In this document: positions 47,919 through 59,900 of the stretch, one piece after another | Numbering within the stretch: the stretch's first letter is position 1 | Layout: every line of letters begins with the position of its first letter | NCBI GenBank assembly: GCA_030549495.1 | Contig: JAUIRK010000883.1 | Location: forward strand, 925,501-989,500 | Direction of reading: 5' to 3' | DNA from: Nectonema munidae | Lineage: Eukaryota > Nematomorpha > Nectonematoida > Nectonematidae | Length of the DNA stretch: 64,000 nt | Made by a program: the position numbers and the translations under genes | The notes under the pieces: model-generated | The model's database searches: none | Told to the model about the DNA's origin: nothing | Seen by the model: only the letters and a program-made list of their open reading frames with translations

Positions 47919-50900
47919 ATGGGTTTACCAAAGGCCAACAATTTTGTGCAGACGATATTTGTGGAAATTTCAGACGCTTTATGGGAAAAAGATAAAGTTA
48001 AATTCACTATTAAAACAAAAGTACACTTTTATATTACTTATTCCTTTCATAATTTAATTTTTCTTGGATTTGAATCCATTCCCTTACCCAACAAAAGTAA
48101 TTATTGCATGAATTGCCATTATTTAGAGAATTTCAGCTTTTTATGCAAGAGAACATCTCATTTCGTGAAACATGAATTTGCACTTTTTGACATTATGAAA
48201 ATTCTTGATCATTGCAGAGACTGCTTAATTAACCCGACCAATGTTCCCAACGGGAATGCACACGAACTCTTTCAATGAAATAAAGTGTTAATTAATTACT
48301 TCATCTGCCATTCTCAGTCGTATGTGTCAAGGGCAACCCGACATTTGCTTCGGGTCCATAATTCGTTTTATATAATATACATACCAAGGAACGTGAGTAA
48401 GGTTGGTTAGATACTAGGTTTCGATAACTCAAGGTCTTGGGTTCGATCCGGCATCAAGCCTACTTTCTCATAGTTCGATACAAGCGGCGCAATTGTCCCT
48501 TCTCGATGAAAACACCACACAGTACCTTTACCTTTATAATTCTTGAAAATTGTTCTTCTTCCTTTAACAACTTCAATTAAAATCTTGATTTTGCTTCAGA
48601 ACATATCGCGTGCTAATCGATTGAAGCGCTTGGTATTGATCCCTTTCTCCATCTGTTATTTCATATAATAACAATGGCCTACAATTTATTCTGTTTTTGA
48701 AAATGGATGCAAATTATCAACTTTTATTGATCTCTATGTTACGGTTGTATTATAACGAAGTATCGCGCTGTTGAATGTTACCTCATCAAGTTAACTAAAA
48801 AATAGTTACATTGGTTTCTACTATAATCACTCCATATTTTCTACCTATCTAAGATTTAGAGAAGTTTAACTTGAATACAGAAATTTGAATAAAAATAATT
48901 CATCTCTAATATATATTTCTAATGATCTCTCATTTTTAAAAATTGAAATTTTTCAATTTTATTGGATCAGTCAATTTAGTAAAAATAAAAAAGAATTGTA
49001 TTCCAATGTACTTAATTTTGAGTTAATTTTGAACATTATTTTTCTAAAAACTTGAGATCTTTACAAATCCAATTTTTCACTTCATCGAAAAATGGTGTGG
49101 CAGCATTGCTCCTCAAAGAGATAACTCGTAAAAATATGCATCCTTCTTTTTCGTTATTATTTTAGACAACGTCATCTTACTTCAAAAGTTCTGAGATCAC
49201 AGTCACAAGAGATCATGAAGAGTTTCTCTGGTTGCATTCCTGTTACGAAAATTCTCCCGAATTCACCGGCTACATAGTAAACCTCGTTTATTTACTTTTA
49301 CGACTAAAACGCACCAAGAATACAGTATGCGAGTGGCTAAAACAGCAGCACACTTACAGATCTATTAATCTATCGTCATTCGTAGACTCGCGACTTCGAA
49401 TCACACACTAGGCGAATTTCCTTTTTTAATTCTCCATAAAGCAGAGTTGCTATCAGATCTTTTTTCATTTGGATTAGATTCCACAAGCTCCCTCCGAGCC
49501 AGATTTTGAAGCGTCGAAAGAAAAATTGTTTGCTTTGGGGGAAAATGAGGCCAGGTTAAGCAAAGAAGAATATGCACAATTAAAAGAAGAGCTAGACAGG
49601 TTTTTTTATTACTTTTTTTACACAATTTCTTTTACATAATTTTTGTTAAAACTACCTTGAGTTTGATTTTTTTTCTTTTCCAAATTGATATGTCAACCCC
49701 CGGTAAACCGAAAATTTTTTCTATCAAAATTCGTGTCAAAAGGAAAGAAATTGGGGTATTGTGAAGTTTAAATGAAATAGGTTAATTTTGAATTTTTGAC
49801 ATATTTTTATGTTATTCTTCATATTGCATGCATACCTGATCTTTTTAAAATATTTTAAAACTAAAAACTCAAATTTATTTAAACAGATAGAAGTAAAAAG
49901 AAGGAAACAAATATATATTTATACCCTAAAGGAAATATAACTAGAAGTGATCCATAAAATTGATTTATATTGACAAAATATTTATTTATATTATTTAATA
50001 CAGTCAAATCTCGTCGTTAATCCTAACAGAACATTAAAAAATAATCGAATAAAGAAATTGTTCGCATTGTGAAGAACAATGAATTGGCTATCAAATTTTA
50101 CGCAGTTAATATCATGCGACAATATCACTGATTAACTGTTAACTGAAACCCATTTAAGGCCAAGCAAAGCAGACGATATCTAAAAAAACGCAGACGATTT
50201 ATATTCAAAGTCATTGAAAAAAGCAGACGAAGATGAAATTACTTATGTTTCAAAATAGGAACATTGGCTTAAATGGGTTAATAATAATCAACTATTAACT
50301 AGTTAACTAATTATTTAACTAATTAGTTAACTGATTAACTGTTGATTGCTTAATAATCTTTTATCAAAAAAATGTTTTTTATCCTTCCCTTACTATACGG
50401 TAAAAAGAGAAGGAGAAATTTAGGATAAAAAATTAGTTTGTCTTCCAATAATGAAATAAATATTCGGGTTAAAGAGGGCTGCTTGTATTTAATAAGTAAA
50501 AGAGAGGAAAATAATTTTTATAATAAATCTTTAGTAAATAAAATTGTATATTTGGAAAAAATTTATTTTGATTTGCTGCATATGAGCATGTGAGCGCCTT
50601 GCCCAACGTTTACCTACGGCTTCGACTAGAGAAATTCCTCACACTCTGACATATAACCCTGATTCATTCATAATATTCATATACACACACATATGGAAAG
50701 AGGCAGGGTGCGGAATCGGAGTAGGGAGTCGGAGATTTGAAGGTATAGGATTTGGAATCGGAATCGGTATCTAATAAAATTTCAGAGTTGGACTTTGGTT
50801 TTGTAAGCGTACGGAGTAGGGTGTCCACCCCGGGGATCCTCATCACCTATTCCCCGGGGAATTTCTGAAATTTTTACTCCTCCTTCTCGAAACTCATTCC

Positions 50901-53900
50901 TTGACTCCCCGAGGAGTTTTCAGATTTTCGATTTTCTTCTGTGCTGAACTGTTTGATGAAAATTTTAGGCTAATTTTATAGTTTTAAGTCAAATCAAAAT
51001 TTTAAACATACATTTTTTGATGAAACCAAAAAGTTGTATTAACCCATTTACGACCAATGTTCCTATTTTGGAACATAAGTAATTTCATCTTCGTCTGCTT
51101 TTTTCAATGACTTTGAATATAAATCGTCTGCGTTTTTTTATAGATATCGTCTGCTTTGCTTGGTCTAAAATGGCCATTTACGACCAATGTTCCTATTTTG
51201 GAACATAAGTAATTTCATCTTCGTCTGCTTTTTTCAATGACTTTGAATATAAATCGTCTGCGTTTTTTTATAGATATCGTCTGCTTTGCTTGGTCTAAAA
51301 TGGCCATTTACGACCAATGTTCCTATTTTGGAACATAAGTAATTTCATTTTCGTCTGCTTATTTTAATGACTTTGAATATAAATCGTCTGCGTTTTTTTA
51401 GATATCGTCTGCTTTGCTTGGTCTTAAATGGATTAAAGCAGAAATAAAATAATGAAAAACAAGTTTGAGCTTTATTTGGAAACAAAAAGAATGCCCGAAG
51501 TTTTGGAAAATTTGTTCAAGAATTTAAAAAGCATAAAACAAACATCTGTAGACTCCGAACGAGTGTTTTCATCAATGAGTTATTTTTCTACGAAAATAGG
51601 AAACCAATTGAACGATGAAACTTTGAACGACCTAGTATTTCTTAGACATTTTTTCAAAACATGAATATTTTTTTACATTTTTTAAAAATAATTTTATTCA
51701 ACTTTTGAACTAATAAAAAACTTTCAGAATAATATTTTTTCATTTTAGAAGAGTTTTTTTATTGTTAAAAAATCGCTTTTTCTTCCCCGGGGAAATATTT
51801 TAAAAATTACGAGGTCCTCGTTCCCCGGAGAATGAAAAAAGGACCTTAAAGTGGGCACACTAGTACGGAGAGACTCTTTTTTAGTGGAAGTCCGGTGTAG
51901 GGGTGTTTTTTTGTTAAATTTATTAAGTATTTCGAGGCAACGCCCAATTTTTGTTCGTACTTGGGAGTCGGAGTTCTAGTGATGAGTGAAAATTTAATTT
52001 AGAACAGGGGCGCACATCCTCAAAATTATTGAGTGGGGCGGAATTTTTTTTGCAATTTTCAAAATTACTGGTCTGCAAATATCACAGGAGGTCAAATATT
52101 CAAGAAATCCTTTAAAATAGAGTGTATACAGCGCATACGTGAATTTATAAGACTACTTTATATTTTTTTTACAAAATTGATGAAATTTATAAACTATACT
52201 TCCAGTGAAAATATTTTATAAAAAATAAAACAAAAAGTTTAAAACATATGGCCTTTCTTTAGTTGAAGCTGGACTTACGATTTGGGCTTAAATATTCTAA
52301 ATTTTCAAGTATTTGGAGACGCAGTCGGATATATTGCCTTTCAGTTTGTAACCCAGATGATCGACTTCTTTGGTGCCTGTCCCACTTTCATACTTGAATA
52401 TAACAAAAATGATAAAATTTGCTGTTTGTTGTAGCGAGTATCTTCTGTGCTTCAAGCGAACAGTGACGTCCCATGAAATATTTCTGAGCCGAGTGGCATC
52501 GCATCCAGCCTTATCCACTTTTCACAATCTTCACATATTTCTAGAATATCCTAATGACGTAAGCAAATTCTTTTTCTTCCTCTCTTTGTTGACCAATCAA
52601 GTGTATTTATTACATTAGCATTGACATAACATAATGTGTGGCGTATTTATATTGGCCCACCTGAGAAAAAGACTTCTGATTGGATGAAGCGGTACGTACG
52701 ATGTTTATCTCTTCTAAGAGAAACCGTAAACAATAACCTTTAGTTGAAAAAACTAAAACTATAAAACAAAGTATTTTAATATAAACCATAAAATAAAGGA
52801 GCTTTTTTCAAAAATTTCAATTATTCCTCTGAACTAATGTAACTTCTTTATAGTAAAAATCTCTATATACTGAATATTTTATTAAATCCTTGGAGTGTTC
52901 AACATAAAGCGGTTTAACTCAGGAGCAGGGGCGCACATCCTCAAAATTATTGGGGGCAAAAGCCAACGTTGAAGTAGCTAACCCATATAAGGTGATTTGG
53001 TAACGCTTGTATTTTTTACATTTTGTAAGGAATCATAGTATACAAAAATGGTAGTTTGATCACTTAGAACACAAAATCATTAAAAAACAATTTAAACAAA
53101 CATAAATCATAGTATACGAGAACAAGAAAATCATTGTGTTTTTTTTTTGACTATTTTTGTCTACAAATAAAATTCTGACAGCTGTCATAAATAGATCAAG
53201 TACATATTTAACAAATGAAAAATTTTGTTTCGATATTATATTTTTATTATAATAATCAACAATTTTCTTAAAAAAAATTTAACGCGAGTCTGACAATATT
53301 CATTGATATAAAATTGTAACGATTGAGAACTATTTTTTTCTCATTTAAAAACACAAATTTTCGTTTTTGCAAAATGTTTGGTGTATTGATGCAACTAAAT
53401 TTTTACTAATAATCTGTGTGATTAATTTGAATAGCTGAACTTTGGTATCATGAAAAAAGGTTCAGAAAATATTGAACTTATATTCCGCTAAAAACTAGTT
53501 TCTAATGAGATAAAATAGGATTATTTTTAATTTAACTCTAAATACAAATTAGAGAGAAGCAGTGGCGTAGCCAGAAAAAAGTTGATAGAAACAAGAGAAG
53601 AGAACTTGAGTGAATGATTGAGTTTTAGCAGAGAAAGCGAAAGAGAAAAACAGAGGAGACAGAAAGAGAAATAGAATCACTGTGACAGAAGATGAGAAAA
53701 TCTAGTGGATCATCAACATGTGTTTGCTCAAAAATACTAGAAGGAAACAAAACATTGCTTACTTATTGTGTGCATATTGAAACAATGGATTATTATTATA
53801 TAGCTCTCACATCGTTTGTAAAATATTCTTGATAAGAATTTCAGAGCAGCTTGGCACGATGTTTGATTCGAAAGTCTGCATTCCCTCTTTTATTCTCTTA

Positions 53901-56900
53901 TCTTGCATTATCATGTATTCGAATGCACTATTTGTAAGTAGTGGAAATGCTGTTAGTTTAGCCATCTTTCAAATAATAATCATTATTGTTTGACATTAGA
54001 CTAAAAAACTATTTTGTATGTCTGATATACTTTTTTACGTCAATTTGAGAATTCCTGCCTTGGTCCAATGACACTAATTTTGCAAATGTACACAAATCTT
54101 AACGCCATTCCACCGTCTCTTCTACAGATGACGGATGAAAGAAGTATTAATATAGAGATATAACAGGATATAGCTATTTCGGAACCTTGTGACTAAGTTT
54201 TGAAGTCCCTATATGTAACAAACTTTGCTCATTAATAAAATAAAATCTCCACAAAATGAATGCGAAAATACTCGTCAATTCACTTTTGTCCACTCTGCAA
54301 TCAACACATTCACAACACACATTATCTTTTCAATTGTCCGCACATACACACATCACCAGAACCCATTCATTTATGGTCCAAACCATGCCAAATGGTGAAG
54401 CAGCGTAGTTAAATCTTGGATCTAAAACCACAAAGCCATATGTAGAAGCCTACATCTGAAACTATCGGTAACTAAGGTATCTCGAATAAGTATATTTCTT
54501 TTATTTGATTGACAGATTTAGCTAATAATGAGATCCAACAAGAACAAAACACCTGCGTTATCTTATACCTCTTTACCTTAGCTAGAAGTACGAAGCAAGA
54601 ATAAGAAGGAGAAGCTGATGGACCTGTTGGCAGTCGTGAGCCATGGTGTGGATGAAGCAATCATCAGTTTTCCCTCTTCCTTATCCACCTCCAGCAATGC
54701 CAACAACTGTGACTTTGAGGAGGGAAATGGGAGCTTCAGTAACGCGCCTTCCCCATCTCAAGCAGACTCCTCCAAACAACTTGACTCCTTCTTTGAAAGT
54801 CAGAAGGAGCTCCTCTTCGAATACCACTCCAGAATGAAGGATGCCTGCTCCAAAGCCGAACGGTAACTTTTTTCTAACACTGCTTCGCATTCTTACTCCA
54901 TATGTGTCAGAGAGAGGACAACAGCTTTATTAACCTGCAAACTGGACACTTAATAATTTTCGTGAAAGAAAAACCTAAAATTCAGCTAATTTTCAAATGT
55001 TTATCTTTGATTTTTCAATTTAGAAAATTTCTTCTGAATTCAAAAATTTAGAAACAAAAATACACACTTCTAAACATAGACATAGGTTACAAAATGTTAG
55101 CTTCGACTCCTAAATTTATTAGATACCGTCTACGACTCCAATTCCTTTAACATCTTCGACTCAGCCTGACTGAACATAGACATAGGTTTTTTATACGGAA
55201 ATTTGACTTGTATGATTGTCTGATATTGGAAAGCCCTTATTACTATTTTTGCGCTGAACTCAACAATTTTTAAGGTGAGCCAAATTCAGAACTTCAGATC
55301 AAAGGATTTAAAGTCTATTGTGAACTCGTAGTTTTTTTTTTGACAGGGTGTTTCATGCAAGGGAAGTAGAAACTTCCATATCTGCACTGATGAACTTTTT
55401 ATGATAAGTCGATGGCATCGCCGGGATTCGAACCCAAAGGCTTTGGATCCGTAGGCGACGCCTCTACCTATCAGCCCACCAGCTCGTAGTTGGGAAAGAG
55501 CTTATTTCTGCAATTGCTATTCATTTTTTTGATGAGTTCAAGAATAAGCTTAACTTCATTGAATTCCTCTGTTGCATTCAAGAATATGCAGATGGGAGTT
55601 CAATTCAAAGGAATAAGTGCTCCGAAAAGCGGGAAGTATATGTACACGCCACACCCAAAAAGGAAGATCGTTTATAACGCGAATGGCTTTGAATCTAAGC
55701 CACGAACCCGCGTTATAACCTCATGCCAATTCTAAATAATTTATGAATAAGTAGTTGATGGTTAACAATATCAAAAGCTTTGGCTAAGTCCAAAAACAAA
55801 ACTATGCTAAACTTGAATTACATAATAATGAAACAGTTATCTCTGATGATTTGTTTTTTTAAAATCCAAACTGATTATGATTAATTGGATTATGTTTGTC
55901 AAGAAATGCTGTAATCCTTGAAAAGATCATTTTCTCAAAGATTTTTGAAAAATTGGACAATATAGATGTGTGTATGTCTGTAATTATCCAACAAATTAGG
56001 AGATTTGCCATTTTTAAGAACAGGTTTTTTTTAGGTAATCAGGAAACTGTCCCTTTTGAAATTAACCCATTTACGACCAATGTTCCTATTTTGGAACATA
56101 AGTAATTTCATCTTCGTCTGCTTTTTTCAATGACTTTGAATATAAATCGTCTGCGTTTTTTTAGGTATCGTCTGCTTTGCTTGGTCTTAAATGGGTTAAA
56201 ATAAAACAGACCCAATGTACGGGAGTATGTCAATAATAAATTGAAGAGATAGTTCATCATCACCCCAAGATTTTTTATTTGATAAGAAAGCTAAGGCAAC
56301 TACACTATCATCATAGTTCATCTCATACAGATAAAATGAAGAAGAATTCAAATAATTAAAAAAATGTGTATCTAAATAATTTTCAAAAAGAAGAGGAAAA
56401 AGAGCGACAAAATCACTACACCTAAAGGGCTAAATTTTGAGGGTTCATTTTGGAAGATTTTTGAATTTTTATTCAAATTGTTCCAAATACCATTTTTTTA
56501 CAAGTTGAAAGTTGATTAAAGTAATACATGGATTTAGCCTTTTTAACTTCATTTTTGTATTTCTTCAAAATATTTGTGTACCTACGGTAGCTCAAAGGAT
56601 TGGGATTACTAAGTTTTCCCCTCTAAAATTTTTCTCTTACCTTCCTAAGGCAGTGTTGAAAAGGAGAAAAGCATGGCTTGGTATTAATTGTAGCTTTGAG
56701 TTTGATCAAAGGAAAACTGAGAAAAAGATTTCTTAATAAGACCTATGAATATGTCGTGAGCATTATTTGGATCAACAGCTTGATAAACTTGGGAAAAATC
56801 AATTTGAGCTACTTTTGAAGCAAAAATAGAGCGCTGTTTTTGACTAAAATCTTTTTTCCACAAATAGCAAGACTTGGTTGGATTATCAAAAAAAATTACT

Positions 56901-59900
56901 TATGAAGGTACAATTTGGAAAATGATCGGTTATATCAGCAAAGACATTATAAGAGGAATGAAGACAAGTAAAATTTATAAAAATATTGTCCATCAAAGTT
57001 GATGAACTAGAAGTTAGACGAGTAGTGCTCTTTCTTATTGTGGCAAAGAAGCCAAATGATTGAAGGGTATTTATAAAATTTAAATAATTAACATTGTTAT
57101 CAAAATCAAAAAGATTTATATTGAAATTCGCGCAAATAATGGAATATTTTTAGAACGAATTTTTGAAGAGAATGTCAGATAGAAAATTGTTAAAATTGCA
57201 AACATCAGAGTTCAGAGGTCTGTATAACACAATCAAATTAAAAAGTTTGTTTTCTATTTGAAAACACAATAAAAGACAGTCAAAAAACAATTTTTTCAGA
57301 ACAAGAAACTATAGATGAGGCTGTCGTTGAAATAATAACAAAAACATAAATAAGTTATCATTTATTTTTGTTATAATGAAGCCTAAAAGTTTTTCAATGA
57401 TGTAAAATTTTTATTGACATTTAATATCATTAAAAATAAGTCAGCATCACTGTCGTCAAAATGACCCATAAAAATTAAAAAAACAAAACTACTGAATTAA
57501 GAAAATACCAAATTATAATTTTTAAATTTAATTTAAATCCTTCACTATCATAAGGCTCAAACAATTAATCTAAACATTACTTCAAGTGATTCAGTGGGAA
57601 GCCCCATTTCCATTGAAATTGGCAATGATTATGTGTTTATTGCGGTGATTTTGACTGACCCCACATATGTTTCCCAGGGATATAATATATATAATAAGGT
57701 ATCTTTCTTACTCGGCTTTTCTTCGGTTAATTACCCTCCACCCTGCTTCCAGTCTTCTTTTCTTCCAGTGGGGGCTGAACGCTTTGCACTTGATGTCGGT
57801 TGAAAAAGGTTTAGTAGAATCCAAATATTGTATTGAATAGAGTTATGTCATCTTTATAATTGCGTCCTTATCACTACTACTATTATTATTATTATTTCAA
57901 ACTAAAAATCACCACCCCTCAGCGCCATCCTTTTTATTTGTGTTAATTTATTTGCGCTTTTCAGTATGACGAAGTCAAATCGCCACATTTTGGAAGATTA
58001 CTCGAAATTTGTGATCTGTTTGCGCGAATTTTGTGCACGCACGGAAACCGAGCCATTCAAGCAATACCTCGTTGACGTTGGCTTGTGCTTGAAGCGGGTC
58101 AAAGTCATTGAAACCAAAATCTGCACTGACTTTGACCTCAAACTACTTGACACTCTACGGTACTCTAACTTCCTTAATCCACTTCCTAGTGTTTGCATTC
58201 AGGATTCAATTCAGTGTTCGGTTATTATTAAGTAGGGTTGGTTAGGTGCTGGATTCGATGACTTAAGGTCTTGGGTTCGATCCCGCTTCAAGCCTACTTT
58301 CCTCCTAGTTCGATACAAACGGCGCAATTGTCCCTTCTCGGTGAAAACACACCACGGTACCTTTACCTATTATTAGTATAAGTGCGTTTAAAATACTTTA
58401 ACCCTATCATGACCAGTAGAACACTGGTGTGCCAATAAATCTTGGGAAAATCTTTCGTTGAAAATTTGTCTTCAATATTCTAATCCTCACAGGTTGGTGA
58501 ACTGCAATTTTTGCATGATTTACTTTACAATCTAACAGGAATGTCGAGTCCTATCTATATTTTTAGCTTCAGGAGTCAGAATAGAATTCCGAAAATTAAT
58601 ACCGAAATCGGCTAGAAGGAAGATGTGCCCAATTTTTACCAATCGTGATATTGATGATGGTTCTTTTCAAATATCACTATGTATTTTCCCGCGAATGATG
58701 TCGCATTCATCTAACCTCTCTATATGGATATCCTACGAAATGTCAATTACGAACTTAAACCATTAATGAAGCGAGTTAACTGTTATCCACTGTACAAAAA
58801 TAAAGGCCTCTGTTTTTATCAAATATCTTCTGCTTTACATTGGATATCTTATGATTGTTCTTGCTTTTATTACCCGCTTAAAATTCAACTTGAAATTATG
58901 GATAGAAAGACAGTCAAAAAAATTTCAGAACAAAGAAAAAATTTTGTTATGATCATAGGAAAAGTATTTTAAATAAACAACACCTACACCACCACTTCTT
59001 TTGATTCTTTCATGGTAAAAAAAATATAGCCTGGAATTTCAAATGTCTGAGAGCATAAATTCCAAATTTCCTTCCATACAATAAAGTCAAAGTTTAGGTC
59101 GAAAAGGCTAATAAAATTGTGACAAGCAGATATAACAAGTTTTCAATATTCCGAATTATTAATCTTCCTACGTTTTTCATTATAACGTTTAGACTTAGCA
59201 AGAAAAGGTGTATAACTGACTTTGAATTTGTGTGTTTCATTTATCCAAATGTTTTTTTTCCAGATACTACATTCAAGAGAGTTACCTAGCGAAGGCATTG
59301 GTTGTGCAACGTTTCAAAGCTTTTCACGACTTGCAGGCAATTAAAAAGCGCATCGACAAAGCCGCTTCCAAAAATTCCTCTTCCTTGCAGAAGAGCAATG
59401 GCCTGAAAATCGATGAAGAAAAGAAAGAACTTGCTGAAGAAAAATTCAACAAACTCTCTAATTTAGGTAGGGTGAAAGCGTTTTCAATTACTTTCTCATC
59501 ATCCAAATCAATACTTTGATCAGAGACACATTAATACATTTTACCATAAATATGATTTAATATTTAAACAGACCGTTGAATTGAAAAAATGACAAATTCG
59601 AATACCATAAATTGAATCTTTGTTGATTCCAATTTTTGTCAGTAAAAATTTTTGAAACTACTTAATGTTTGAAAAACGACTCGATCAGTCATCAGTAGAG
59701 AGATATTGATCAAGAAAAATATAATCAATGTAGATTAAATGAAGAAGGAGTAGTTAGAGTCTTACATTTAAAAAGTTTTGCCCTACTTTTTGATCCCGAA
59801 GCTCTGAAATTTGGAAAAGGTTATCATGGAACGCTCATGATATAATCTCTTCGCCAGAAAAGATAACAGACTTCCTATTTAAAACAATTTTTCCCTATTC

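Noticed and set aside
55420-55494. A true tRNA gene on the minus strand
   Set aside because: Same reason: the outer ends do not pair and SINE body sequence continues past the B box.
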